Positions 49,198 to 57,954 are shown, numbered from the stretch's first letter. The stretch is DNA of 62,322 bases from JAKFDK01 sp036676195 (GCA_036676195.1 JAKFDK010000059.1:1-62322), one strand, 5' to 3'. Numbers and translations are program-made. The notes: generated by a model not told the origin, from the letters alone.

Positions 49198-50992
49198 AGT
49201 AGAGGGATGTTTTCTGGGTATAAATGGCAGGAAAAAGTGAGGGCCTGCCTCGAAGGTGTAGTGTACCACCACCCACACCGAAGGAGGCATGCCCTCTGAG
49301 CACCGTGATGGCGCCCGTAGTACCAAAGTTACCATCTTTTAGGTGGGAAAGCAAGGCCCTGGTAGACTGGACGGAGGCCGTGGTGCGCCAGGCAAAGGAA
49401 GCTGCCCGGCTCGCGCTCCAGCAGGCGCTGCATGAGGCCGCGGAAGAAGTGGTTTTCCGCCAGGTGGGCCGCCGCAAGGGTGAACCCCGGTTTCGCATGG
49501 TAGTGAGCACTGCTCCACACCCTTGTCCCCGCTGTGGCTCCCGCCTCACCTCGTCTTTTCAGCGCAAGGGCACCTATTCCCGCCGCTTGCTGACCCTGGC
49601 CGGTGAGGTGGAACTTCGCTTGCCCCGCGTACTCTGCGACTGCAAGTCAAATGTACCTTTGGACTTCCCGTTCCTACAGCGCAAAAGCCGGGTCTGGATG
49701 GACATCCGCAGCCGGGTACTGGAACTGTTCGCGATGCGGGTGGGGTACCGGGATATTGCCGGGCATCTGGAGCGTGAGACTGGCTTTCCTCTGGGCCGCT
49801 GTGCGCTGCGCCAGATTCTCGGTGAGTTGAGCGCAGTGCCAGGCCCGGTGGTCTGGTGGCACCCGGACGAGCCGGTACCGGAGGAGATCCAGCTCGACGG
49901 TGTCTGGATAAAAGTCAAGGGCAAGCTCCAGATCCTGCTCCTGGCCTTGGATACCACATACGGCAGGCGCAGCCGCCTGTTGGGCTGGAATCTGGGCGCC
50001 AGTGAGAGTGAAGAGGAGTACTACGCCCTTACCAGCCAACTGCGCGAAGCTGGGATCACGACTGAGGCCGGGCTGCGTGCCGCCGTCTCTGACGGCGCCG
50101 CCGGTATCCACGCTGCGCTCCTCAATACCTGGCCGTCTGTCCACCACCAGCACTGCCATTGGCATATCTTGCAGCGGGTGCGCACCAAGATCGCCCATCC
50201 TGATCACGAACAGGCCATGCTCAAGGACATTCGAAACGTGCTGCAGGCCAAGAACGGGGCCGATGGCATGGCTCAGGCCAAGCAGTGTATCGCAAGCTGG
50301 GCGGAGAAGGAGCCGGAAGCCACCGTTGCTTTCCGCCGGCTGATCCGGCATGCATTTACTTTCCTGAAGCTGCCCCGGACCGTGGTTTCCCGGGCCTCCG
50401 GTAAGGTGGAACGGATGGCCAGGGAGTTCCGCCGCAAGTACCGGCAGATGGAGTGCTTCCGCAGTCCCCGTTATGTGGCGCCCACTGTTCTGGCCTGGGC
50501 GGTGCGTCAAACCGCTGCCGGTAATCCACATTGGCCCCGCAAGCTTCTGTCCAAAGCACTGACTGCCAGGACCTTACTCAAGGGCATTAACCCCACGCGG
50601 GTTGTGCCTCTGCGCCGCTGGCCCAAGAAGCCTAAGCGCCCCGGCGGTTCCGTGCCAGGCGAGAAGCACGGCCGCCGCTTCGGACCCAAGCCTACGTACA
50701 AGCCGCCGTTCCCGCGCTGGGTCTGATGTGCCGACAGTCGGCCGTCGAACCGTTGTTAGCTGTCCGCCGGGCGGAGCTGGCCCTGTCAAGGGCCCCACTG
50801 CCGGCGCGGCCCACGGCCCTTGACAGGGACTGCGGAGCCTGGCACAATTCACGGTTCGGTTCGACGGCATCCCGCGTTGGCTTTCGTTCTCTCCGTCCCA
50901 GCTGTGCTGGTCACCCGAAACTGTTCAACCGTCAACTTTACATTCTTCGAGGACCTTTGCCCCTGTCTATACCCACGTGGCCGCCCTCTATC
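49198..50992 (+). mobile_element. Intact insertion sequence
   Basis: A 1795-bp element. Reading from both ends inwards, TAGAGGG and TGGGTATA occur at the same spacing on both strands, giving imperfect terminal inverted repeats. It is flanked by the 8-bp duplication TTCGCCTG, which points to recent, undisturbed insertion. One transposase gene fills it. The family could be ISLre2- or ISH6/mutator-like. The duplication length suits ISH6 or IS256-type elements. Confidence 0.82.
49305..50726 (+). CDS. DDE transposase of the IS
   Basis: About 473 residues from GTG 49305 (or ATG 49308); the open frame extends to 49224 but no ribosome site supports that. A zinc-binding pair (CPRCGSRL, later CDCKS) lies near the N-terminus, then a helical DNA-binding part with VGYRDIAGHLERET. 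The catalytic core contains IQLDGVWIKVKGK (first Asp), a VSDGAAGIHAAL block (second Asp) and a CHWHILQRV segment. The C-terminus is basic. It cuts and joins the element's ends. The closest groups by eye are ISLre2/ISH6/mutator types. The sequence is complete, without stops, so it may be active. Confidence 0.82.
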   Translation: MMAPVVPKLPSFRWESKALVDWTEAVVRQAKEAARLALQQALHEAAEEVVFRQVGRRKGEPRFRMVVSTAPHPCPRCGSRLTSSFQRKGTYSRRLLTLAGEVELRLPRVLCDCKSNVPLDFPFLQRKSRVWMDIRSRVLELFAMRVGYRDIAGHLERETGFPLGRCALRQILGELSAVPGPVVWWHPDEPVPEEIQLDGVWIKVKGKLQILLLALDTTYGRRSRLLGWNLGASESEEEYYALTSQLREAGITTEAGLRAAVSDGAAGIHAALLNTWPSVHHQHCHWHILQRVRTKIAHPDHEQAMLKDIRNVLQAKNGADGMAQAKQCIASWAEKEPEATVAFRRLIRHAFTFLKLPRTVVSRASGKVERMAREFRRKYRQMECFRSPRYVAPTVLAWAVRQTAAGNPHWPRKLLSKALTARTLLKGINPTRVVPLRRWPKKPKRPGGSVPGEKHGRRFGPKPTYKPPFPRWV

Positions 50993-51000
50993 TTCGCCTG
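50993..51000. repeat. 8-bp target duplication, right
   Basis: TTCGCCTG directly after the IS right end, identical to 49190-49197. Confidence 0.75.
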
Positions 51001-51084
51001 TGTTCTGGTAGGAATTTCAAGTTCAAAGTAAGTAATCATGAGTTAGAACCCAAGAAGTGGAAGAGTAACACGGAGGTGTCCACG

Positions 51085-52104
51085 TTGGACCTGGGGGACC
51101 ACCTGCGTACGCTGGAAGGGATGATGCAGCTTCGCAAGTGGCCTGTGGCCCTGGAGGTTGCTGAGGAAATTCTGCCCCGCCCCGACCTGGGGAGGGAGGA
51201 ACGAGCGGGAGTACTGCGGAGCCTGTGCGAATGTCGCACCCGCACCGGTGACCCAGGCAGCGGCATTCAGCCTGGGCATGATGCCGTGTTCCTGGCTCGG
51301 GATACCCAACAGTGGGACCTCCTGGGCGATGCCCTGTTCTGGCTGGCGGACTGTTACTACTCGAAGGGGTTGTACAAGGAGGCTGCACGCCAGTATCAGG
51401 AGTTCCTGACACATCTGGACCATTACCGTTCGGCAAGCGAGCACGAGTGTGTTTGCCGGTACAACTTGGCCGTATCTCTGAGGGGGCAGGAACTATATTC
51501 AGAAGCGGCCGAGGTTTTGGATGATCTGCTCGCCCGGGCGGCAGGCAAGGTGTCGGCCGAGGATTACAGCCGCTACCGCCATACACTCATCCACTATTAT
51601 CTGAAGACAGAACAAACGGAGCCTGTGCCGGCACTGCTGATCGCCTGCGAGGATTACTGCTCCGCTCACCCTGAAGATATCCTGGCCGCCGTGAATCTGA
51701 CGAACGACCGAGCACACTACGCCTATGTACGAAAAGACTACGCAACGGCGAGCAAACTCGCCAAGGAATCAGCCGAACGAGACGATGCCCCACATGAGTT
51801 GCGAGCAGAAGCCTACCTCCATCTCCAGCAGATCGCACTGGATCTTGACATGCCCCAGCATGCCTTTGCTATGGGCGTTCTGGCGCAGCAACAGGCTGAC
51901 CTGGCCCGCCGGGAGGACTTGCGCCGTGAAGCCATTGCGGGTTGCGAGCAAGCCCAGCTCCTGGATCCCCGTGCCGTCCAGGAATTCATGAAAACGATCG
52001 TTAATGGGGAGGGGGGGTGCCCAAATGAAGCGGTGGTTGGCAGGTGTCCTGCTGGTAGCCGGTCTAACCATTCTGATCGGAAGCACAGCTCTCGCAGGCG
52101 ATAA
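51085..52104 (+). CDS. Rap-like TPR protein
   Basis: 339 residues, nearly all helical with several TPR units: LGDALFWLADCYYSKGLYKEA, cut here at its core, then CRYNLAVSLRGQELYSEAAE and AHYAYVRKDYATASKLAKES. There is no DNA-binding domain at the N-terminus, which fits Rap-type rather than NprR/PlcR-type proteins. TTG 51085 has CGGAGGTG 6 nt upstream. The 3' end overlaps a small secreted-peptide gene, the usual layout of a receptor with its peptide. The IS lies directly upstream and may supply or break its promoter. The target of the receptor is unknown; the convergent XRE regulator is a candidate. Confidence 0.7.
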   Translation: MDLGDHLRTLEGMMQLRKWPVALEVAEEILPRPDLGREERAGVLRSLCECRTRTGDPGSGIQPGHDAVFLARDTQQWDLLGDALFWLADCYYSKGLYKEAARQYQEFLTHLDHYRSASEHECVCRYNLAVSLRGQELYSEAAEVLDDLLARAAGKVSAEDYSRYRHTLIHYYLKTEQTEPVPALLIACEDYCSAHPEDILAAVNLTNDRAHYAYVRKDYATASKLAKESAERDDAPHELRAEAYLHLQQIALDLDMPQHAFAMGVLAQQQADLARREDLRREAIAGCEQAQLLDPRAVQEFMKTIVNGEGGCPNEAVVGRCPAGSRSNHSDRKHSSRRR

Positions 52105-52156
52105 TGGAATTATTCGCCCGTCCTATAGCACCAGCAGTTTCAGAATCAAGTGCTGA
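52025..52156 (+). CDS. Phr-like secreted peptide precursor
   Basis: 43 residues: basic start MKRW, a hydrophobic core, an ALA cleavage site around residue 24 and a 19-residue mature tail ending in FRIKC. GGGGAGGGGGG lies 7-8 nt before ATG 52025. The gene overlaps the last 80 nt of the TPR gene in another frame, as phr genes overlap rap genes. The exported tail would be trimmed to a short peptide and re-imported to act on the TPR protein. No homologue is known to me; the call rests on layout and features. Confidence 0.65.
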   Translation: MKRWLAGVLLVAGLTILIGSTALAGDNGIIRPSYSTSSFRIKC

Positions 52157-52205
52157 GAGATGCCCAGCAGGTCGCGGCGGTCTACGGATAGCTGCATTGG
52201 GTAAA

Positions 52206-52250
52206 GCGACCAAGAAGGTCGGCCGTCAATTGGCCGACCTTCTTGGTCGC
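52206..52250. terminator. Bidirectional terminator-like 19-bp hairpin
   Basis: Arms 52206-52224 and 52232-52250 are perfect reverse complements across GTCAATT; the outer part is GCGACCAAGAAG. It sits between the peptide gene and the end of the convergent XRE gene and can serve both. There is no T tract. Confidence 0.65.
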
Positions 52251-52282
52251 GCACTTCGGTAGGTAGGAACTGGGGCCGGCGG

Positions 52283-52846
52283 CTACCTGCTCGGTTGGGC
52301 TTGAATCGAAATCGGCAGGGTCCACGCATCGGAACGAATGCTGGATTCATGTGGGAACCACCCGAACTCTACCCAGGCCCGAGGGACTCCGGCCTTTTCA
52401 GAGAGGAACTGGGTGAGGCGCTTCACCGATGCTTCGCTGATGTCTGTGCTGGACTGTGGGGCAAGCAGGAGCCTGGTCTCACGCGCCGGCACCCCGGTTT
52501 CTGCGGCAAGACGTTCGGGCGCGTATTCGGGGTACTGCTTGGCCAGGAAGCGACAGGCGATTCCCAGGCGCTGGCACTGGTGTAGGAGCAGATACTGTCC
52601 ACGCTGCGTGAGATCACAGGAACGAATCATGAGTTCAAAATCTCCCCCCGGGTCCCGAAGCAGCTTCTGCGCAGGTACACTCAGCGCACTGGCAATCTTG
52701 GTGATGACCGCCGTGTAGTCCGGCGGTGTTTCTCCATCCTCAATACGCTGGATCTTTCGCCGGCTCACTCCTGACCGGTCTTCCAGGTCCCGCTGGCTGA
52801 TCCCCTGAGACTCGCGGAGTTCCCTGACACGTTCCCCTGGTGTCAT
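52283..52846 (-). CDS. XRE-family regulator
   Basis: 187 residues. An N-terminal Cro/CI helix-turn-helix (VRELRESQGISQRDLEDRS is the core, then KIQRIEDGE) is followed by a C-terminal domain of about 110 residues without known fold. ATG 52846 has GGAGGG upstream; a longer frame to 52894 has no such site. It is convergent with the TPR/peptide pair. It probably represses its own gene or its neighbours; direct repeats upstream may be its operators. It could be controlled by the TPR protein. Confidence 0.75.
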   Translation of the reverse strand: MTPGERVRELRESQGISQRDLEDRSGVSRRKIQRIEDGETPPDYTAVITKIASALSVPAQKLLRDPGGDFELMIRSCDLTQRGQYLLLHQCQRLGIACRFLAKQYPEYAPERLAAETGVPARETRLLLAPQSSTDISEASVKRLTQFLSEKAGVPRAWVEFGWFPHESSIRSDAWTLPISIQAQPSR

Positions 52847-53158
52847 GATACCCTCCGACTCCCGTTTTTCCCCATTGTACCCAAGTGGAGCCATCCTGAA
52901 AAGAGGGAAATACCACGTTGCACCAGTTTACCCAGCAGGTGAAAAGCGTTCGGTGCCAAAACACCCCTTGCCAAAATCAGGAAGGGCCACTACTCTATTT
53001 CCATCAAGTGGCAAATGTTTGGGCCATGATAGTATCTCGGCCCAACCGCCTGAGCCACAAGGATGCATCGGCTCAAACCGATGAAGGGTTGGGACCCGAT
53101 CTGCTGTCTCTCCCCGCTCCCCTGAGCCCACTCTACCTGCCCCGCGCGGAGGTGCACC
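52847..53158. promoter_or_regulatory. Divergent control region with repeated motif
   Basis: TGCCAAAA occurs at 52954-52961 and again at 52969-52976, 15 bases apart, and TGGCAAA (53009) faces GGGCCA in an imperfect palindrome to 53026. These sites lie between the XRE start and the plus-strand gene at 53159 and look like operators. A clear promoter pair cannot be marked. Confidence 0.4.
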
Positions 53159-53554
53159 ATGAACGGCTGCAAGGCCCGCTACCCTCAACCCCAGTGCGGA
53201 TCACTGTACCTGCTGGAACGAAGGGTACGCCGGAACAGTGCTGCGGAGATGCCAGATGGGATTACTCTCCCCGTTGTCACCAGCCGAGCCGCTTCTGATT
53301 GGCGGAATCTGATGGCACCTGGCGCAGACCGCCGGACGGCCGAACTGGACATCAAGCGGCACTGGCTACGGAGAGACTGCTCCTTTCTCGGTATCGGTCG
53401 CAACGGGTACTTCCTGTTCGAGTTCCGCCACGTTCTCATGGTGGTCAGGTGGCAACTTGGTGCCCCAGTTATCACCGGGATCAAGCAAAAGAGGCGGCCG
53501 ACCTGGCATTCGGGTCGTCGCTCGCGACGACACAAACCCAATCCAGTTGCTTAG
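53159..53554 (+). CDS. Hypothetical protein
   Basis: 131 residues, basic and Trp/Arg-rich, no recognised family. The ATG at 53159 has GCGGAGGTG with good spacing, and the second half (IKRHWLRRD, then YFLFEFRHVLMVV) looks protein-like, so I keep it. It is followed by the M29 gene after 27 nt and may be co-transcribed. Confidence 0.5.
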   Translation: MNGCKARYPQPQCGSLYLLERRVRRNSAAEMPDGITLPVVTSRAASDWRNLMAPGADRRTAELDIKRHWLRRDCSFLGIGRNGYFLFEFRHVLMVVRWQLGAPVITGIKQKRRPTWHSGRRSRRHKPNPVA

Positions 53555-53581
53555 GCCGCAAGAGGAGGGAGAGGGTACCTG

Positions 53582-54679
53582 ATGGACCACAGGTACAGTC
53601 AACTGGCTCGGCTGGCGATTCGGCACTCCCTGCGCATGCAGCCCGGAGAACGGGTGCTGATCAGCACCGGCCCGGAAGGCGCCCGGTTCGCCGAGGTCAT
53701 CGGACAGGAGATCATCGTGGCCGGCGGGCACCCCGTATTGCGGTTGGTCTCCCGACGGATGACGGCGGCTCGCTTGACCCTTGGAAATGACGACCAGGTA
53801 GACTTCGTGCATCCGGCTGAACTGGCCATGGCCGACTGTGACTGCCACATTCACATTGACGCCCCTACCGGGCTCCAACTGCCCGTGGCCAGACCGGAGG
53901 CGGTGGTACGCAGAAGCCTGGCAACAGCTCAGATTAGGGGACGTTTGGACGCCATGCGCTGGGCAGTGGTGTTGCAACCTACCGACCACCTGGCGGGGCA
54001 ACTTGGCCTGAGCTTCGCCGCTTGCGAGGACCTGATCTTCCGATCGACCATCGGTGTGGACTGGCGGGAACTGGCAGAGCGGGCGACAGCGGTCAAGGAA
54101 ATGTTCGACTCCGGCAGCGAGGTCAGGATCATGGCCAGGGGAACAGACCTGCGCTTCAGTCTGGCCGGTCGCCGGGGAATAGTGGGGGCGGGGAACTGCA
54201 ACCTGCCGGACGGGGAGACCTACTACGCTCCCGTGACCGAAAGTGTCGAGGGAATGGTCAGCTTCCCGGACCCGCAGTTTGGGGCGGGTGGAATCATCTC
54301 CGGCATTCGGCTGGTTTTCCGGTGCGGCGAGGTCGTGGATGCAACGGCCCGGGAGGGGCTGGACCGCCTGCAGGTGCTACTCGTTACCGATGACGGCGCC
54401 AGGCGGATCGGTGAGTTCGGCATTGGCCTGAATCCGCTGCTGGACCGGATGACCGGCAACATCCTCCTTGACGAAAAGATCGACGGCACCGTTCACCTGG
54501 CCCTGGGCCAGTCCTACCCCGAAGCCGGGGGGACCAACCGGTCGGCTGTGCACTGGGACATGGTTCTTGACCTGCGCAAGGGCGGAGAGGTCTGGCTGGA
54601 CGGGCGCCTGGTCTGCCGAAACGGGGTCTGGATCAACGGGTCGGCCCGGCCGGTGAAGATTCTGGTGGTAAACCAGTAA
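53582..54679 (+). CDS. M29-family aminopeptidase
   Basis: 365 residues of the thermophilic aminopeptidase T type. Metal-binding residues expected for the family are visible: Glu in LPDGETYYAPV, Glu in GVD-type segments, His in VHLALGQSY, Tyr, and His-Asp in SAVHWDMVLDL. It removes N-terminal residues from peptides in the cytoplasm. ATG 53582 follows GGAGGGAGAGG. It is a usual gene of thermophilic Gram-positives and a sign of the host background. Confidence 0.85.
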   Translation: MDHRYSQLARLAIRHSLRMQPGERVLISTGPEGARFAEVIGQEIIVAGGHPVLRLVSRRMTAARLTLGNDDQVDFVHPAELAMADCDCHIHIDAPTGLQLPVARPEAVVRRSLATAQIRGRLDAMRWAVVLQPTDHLAGQLGLSFAACEDLIFRSTIGVDWRELAERATAVKEMFDSGSEVRIMARGTDLRFSLAGRRGIVGAGNCNLPDGETYYAPVTESVEGMVSFPDPQFGAGGIISGIRLVFRCGEVVDATAREGLDRLQVLLVTDDGARRIGEFGIGLNPLLDRMTGNILLDEKIDGTVHLALGQSYPEAGGTNRSAVHWDMVLDLRKGGEVWLDGRLVCRNGVWINGSARPVKILVVNQ

Positions 54680-54706
54680 ACGGTCGTTGTGGAGGGGGAG
54701 GTACAC

Positions 54707-55408
54707 GTGGGAGAACGGGCCTTGAGCGGGGCCAGGCAGGAACTGCAGCACTGGCGAGCCCTGTTGAGTGCCGGGGAAATACAGAAGGTGATAACCGGGG
54801 TACGCGACTTGCTGGGCCACAACACACCCCTGGTCATCAAGGTGGAAGCTGAGACCTTACTGGCCGTTGCCTATGCAAAGGCGAGCGAGATCGGCCAGGC
54901 GATGGAGTTGATCGGCGAGACCCAGAGGCTGATAAGTAACACCCATCAACCCCAGTTGGTGCACATGGTCCAGGATGCAATCCGGCAGATCAGGCTGGCC
55001 GCCATGAGGGCAATTCCCGGCGACAGCAAGCGCCCGAGCAGCCGACGTGGCGAGGTGACGGCCAAGCCCGCTACACTGGCCCCCCTGCGCCGGTCCATCA
55101 AAACAGCCGGGCTGCCTCTGGAAACCAGGGCGGGGATACAACTGGAGGCCATCCTGAAACACACGGGGGATCAGGTGAGGGACATCCGGACGGGTAGAGG
55201 CTTGACCCAGCGGGGGCTGTCCTCACGGCTCGGTACGCCCCCATCACAGATCAGTCATCTGGAAAACGGCAGCACAATGCCCTCACTGAGCTTCCTGGTC
55301 CGTGTTGCAACACAACTGGGCGCTCAGATCACCATCACCCTGAACGCTGCACCCTCCGATGAGCCATCAGAGGCTCTGTTGACGGCAGCGCCCCTGATGA
55401 AGAGGTGA
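54707..55408 (+). CDS. XRE protein with helical N-terminal domain
   Basis: 233 residues. The N-terminal ~110 residues are helical, TPR-like. The C-terminal 60 residues hold a Cro/CI helix-turn-helix (VRDIRTGRGLTQRGLSSRLG, then SQISHLENG). GTG 54707 was chosen because GGGGGAGGT lies just upstream. The domain order, sensor first and DNA-binding last, is reversed relative to most XRE regulators. The next gene has the same order; they look like diverged duplicates. Confidence 0.7.
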   Translation: MGERALSGARQELQHWRALLSAGEIQKVITGVRDLLGHNTPLVIKVEAETLLAVAYAKASEIGQAMELIGETQRLISNTHQPQLVHMVQDAIRQIRLAAMRAIPGDSKRPSSRRGEVTAKPATLAPLRRSIKTAGLPLETRAGIQLEAILKHTGDQVRDIRTGRGLTQRGLSSRLGTPPSQISHLENGSTMPSLSFLVRVATQLGAQITITLNAAPSDEPSEALLTAAPLMKR

Positions 55409-55415
55409 TTAGAAG

Positions 55416-56213
55416 ATGGGGGGCCGTAAACCCCTGGTGTTCAATGGGCAGCGGAGACTGGCCCGGTTGAAAATTCTGCAGGAGCAGGACCGGAACAAAC
55501 GGGTGATTCGTGGTGTGGAAGATCTGCTGACCCACCGTGGGTTACCGTACAACGTGAGGGTGGATGCCAGAAAGTTACTGGCGAAAGCCTATGAGGCTCT
55601 CCGAGAAGGCGTGGCAAAGAACATTCTGGAGCGGACACAGGTTCTGGAAGAGTCCTTGCGGGATGGATCACCGCCTACCTTTAACGTGACCCACCACAGG
55701 ATCAGCCTTGCCCTGAAGGGTGCTCCCTCTGACACCGGGCCAATCTCTCATATCGGTGGCGAGACACCAGGGGCTCGTACAGCCATTCCAACCAGTTACA
55801 CTACCCAACCCACAGCAGCAAGGTCTTCAACAGTGGACATCTGGGAAGCCGCTGCCATCCTGGGGTGTCAGAGAAAGTATCTGGCGCAGTGGCACAAGTA
55901 CCGCCTGCCCGCTCCCGTCGGCTATTCAGCAACCAGTCTGTTATGGTGCCGTGCCGATCTTATCAGAGCGCTGAAGCAGGCCCACACCGTCGACAGCATT
56001 GGGCTTCAACTACGGCGGTTGCGTGAGTACAGAAACGTCACCCAGGAGGCGCTTGCGGAACGGGCTGGTATTTCAGCCCACCACATCTGGCACGTCGAGA
56101 ATGGGAAGCGCCGAATGACTCTGAAAACGCTGGAACGCCTGGCGCAGCAGTTGGGCGCCAGGGTGAGCATCAGCTTGATCATTAGCCCACCGGTACACGG
56201 ACCGGCGGGGTAA
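55416..56213 (+). CDS. XRE protein, paralogue of upstream gene
   Basis: 265 residues. A helical N-terminus similar in length to that of the upstream protein, a middle linker, a short MerR- or HTH-like insert (AAAILGCQRKYLAQWHKY) and a C-terminal Cro/CI helix-turn-helix (LREYRNVTQEALAERAG, then HIWHVENGKRRM). It starts 7 nt after its neighbour. Together they may form a hetero-oligomeric regulator; this is inference. Confidence 0.65.
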   Translation: MGGRKPLVFNGQRRLARLKILQEQDRNKRVIRGVEDLLTHRGLPYNVRVDARKLLAKAYEALREGVAKNILERTQVLEESLRDGSPPTFNVTHHRISLALKGAPSDTGPISHIGGETPGARTAIPTSYTTQPTAARSSTVDIWEAAAILGCQRKYLAQWHKYRLPAPVGYSATSLLWCRADLIRALKQAHTVDSIGLQLRRLREYRNVTQEALAERAGISAHHIWHVENGKRRMTLKTLERLAQQLGARVSISLIISPPVHGPAG

Positions 56214-56278
56214 GTGGCCGGCCAGGGATCGGACAGACTGGCAGTTTCGTGAGTCCACCATAAACGGAGGGGATCGCA

Positions 56279-56524
56279 ATGACTCGTGAGTTGTGGTCAG
56301 AGGCCGATCTGTACGCGATCACCGGCCCCACGGATATTCGCCGGCGACCCGCCAAAAATGGTGGACCCCTTACGCCGGTGGCCTGCCTGCACCAGATCCG
56401 TCTGGAGACCACGCACCTGCTGGAGATCTACGCCGGAGCCGCTGATTTCGACCGGATGCACATGGCCCTGCGCCTGCAGGCCCTGGGCCAGGAGATGGCA
56501 GAGGTGGCGGCTATTCTGGAGTAG
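56279..56524 (+). CDS. Small hypothetical protein
   Basis: 81 residues, helical C-terminal half (IRLETTHLLEIYAGAADFDR). ATG 56279 has CGGAGGGGAT upstream with good spacing. No family recognised. It lies between the XRE pair and the TPR gene in the same direction. Confidence 0.5.
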   Translation: MTRELWSEADLYAITGPTDIRRRPAKNGGPLTPVACLHQIRLETTHLLEIYAGAADFDRMHMALRLQALGQEMAEVAAILE

Positions 56525-56633
56525 TCTATGGCTGAGATCTAACACAATCTGGGCAGCCGTGCAGGTGCCGGCTGCCTCACCGGAACCAGGAGCCTGGGGT
56601 CGGGCAGTAAGTCACAGAAGGGGGCATTCTGCC

Positions 56634-57500
56634 GTGGATCTGGCACATCTGCGGATGCTTGAGGCCCGTGGTCTGTTGCTCCAGGCCCTCGAATTGGGCG
56701 AGATCATGGCCTGTGACCACCAGGCCAGCCTGACCGAACGCATGGAGGCCAGCCTGATCTGCGCCAGTTGCGCAGTCCGCCGCGGTGACTACTGCCGGGG
56801 CCACGAGTTTGCCATGCAGGCAGAGGCCCTGGCCGCCGAGGCCGGGAACCAGGAAGGAATTGCCCTGGCGAAGTCTTTTGCCGGCTCAGCCTGCGTGTTA
56901 TCCGGCCAGGCTGCAGAAGCCGAAGAAGCCCTGCTGCGTTTTCTGGCGGTGGCGGCCGACTTCCCCGAACTCCGTTGTCAACGGGGCCATGCGCTTCATG
57001 GTCTGGCCAGGAGCTATGAGCTTCAGCGCCGGCATGAGACGGCCATCAGCCTGTACCGCCAGGCTGCTGACGACTTTGAAAGGCAGGGGATGGTGGCAAA
57101 GGCGATTGATGTGCACCAGGGCGCTGCCTGGTTGCTTCTCAGGATGGGGAATCCCACTGATGCGGCTGATCACCTGTGCATGGCCCATTGGATGGGTGGT
57201 GACGCAGACCGAGAACAGCGTGCGCGACAGCAGGCTCTGGACGCCTATCACTTCCATCTCCTCGGGGAGCAGAATCAGGCGGTTGACCTGGCCCACGCCA
57301 TCCTGACACACGACCCGGATGACGCCTTGCCCTGGCCCAGAACACTGGCAGCCTATCTGGCCACGGCGGTTGCCCTGGAATTTGGGCGGCCGGACATCGC
57401 CGGCGCCATGCTGAGTGTGGCACTGGCACATGTTCACAGGACCCAGGACCCGAACCTGATGAACATGGTGGGGGAGTTGCGGGGCGCGCTGAAGGTGTGA
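56634..57500 (+). CDS. TPR-repeat protein
   Basis: 288 residues, all helical, with TPR units such as ASCAVRRGDYCRGHEFAMQAE, trimmed here, ALHGLARSYELQRRHETAI and AAWLLLRMGNPTDAADHL. GTG 56634 was chosen with AAGGGGG upstream; the longer frame from 56286 runs through the small gene before it. No secreted peptide gene follows it, unlike the 51085 gene. Probably a scaffold or sensor within the same regulatory group. Confidence 0.65.
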   Translation: MDLAHLRMLEARGLLLQALELGEIMACDHQASLTERMEASLICASCAVRRGDYCRGHEFAMQAEALAAEAGNQEGIALAKSFAGSACVLSGQAAEAEEALLRFLAVAADFPELRCQRGHALHGLARSYELQRRHETAISLYRQAADDFERQGMVAKAIDVHQGAAWLLLRMGNPTDAADHLCMAHWMGGDADREQRARQQALDAYHFHLLGEQNQAVDLAHAILTHDPDDALPWPRTLAAYLATAVALEFGRPDIAGAMLSVALAHVHRTQDPNLMNMVGELRGALKV

Positions 57501-57612
57501 GTACAAGCCCTCGCTTACGGGGCTGTGTACCAGGGAAGCGGGGAGGCACAGAGTTTACAAGTTACGTTTCCTGTTTGGAATAGGCTCGTTTACTATCTGC
57601 GAATGCTGGTCA

Positions 57613-57954
57613 ATGACCCGTAGGATGGCCTATGGTGCGCTCTGGGTTCTAAGGACCTGGAAGCGTACTCCGAGGGAGATATTGGCCCTTGTCCTCGCCC
57701 ACACGAAACAAGCGCAAGTGACACTGGATCCGATCAAGGGAAAAGGCTTCGGCAGCTCCTTTACCCTCGACGAGTTTTATCGCACTGGCGATCATTTGAT
57801 GGTCGCCGACGTGTTGGGTCAGTTGTTGCAAGAGGCCAGGGAAGATGAGACAGACGTCACCTGGTACGAGTTGCACGAGTGGTGGCAACAGTATAAAGAA
57901 GTGTTCGAAGAATACCTGATTGTCAAGGATGACGAGTCTATTCGGCACGGCTGA
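57613..57954 (+). CDS. Hypothetical protein
   Basis: 113 residues; helical, with an acidic and Trp-rich C-terminal half (WYELHEWWQQYKEVFEEY). There is no clear ribosome site before ATG 57613 or ATG 57625. No family recognised. Confidence 0.45.
   Translation: MTRRMAYGALWVLRTWKRTPREILALVLAHTKQAQVTLDPIKGKGFGSSFTLDEFYRTGDHLMVADVLGQLLQEAREDETDVTWYELHEWWQQYKEVFEEYLIVKDDESIRHG

Noticed and set aside
37030..50992. A functional composite transposon
   Set aside because: The left IS copy lacks one end and has an internal deletion, so the pair cannot move the interval as a unit; only the bracketing is reported.
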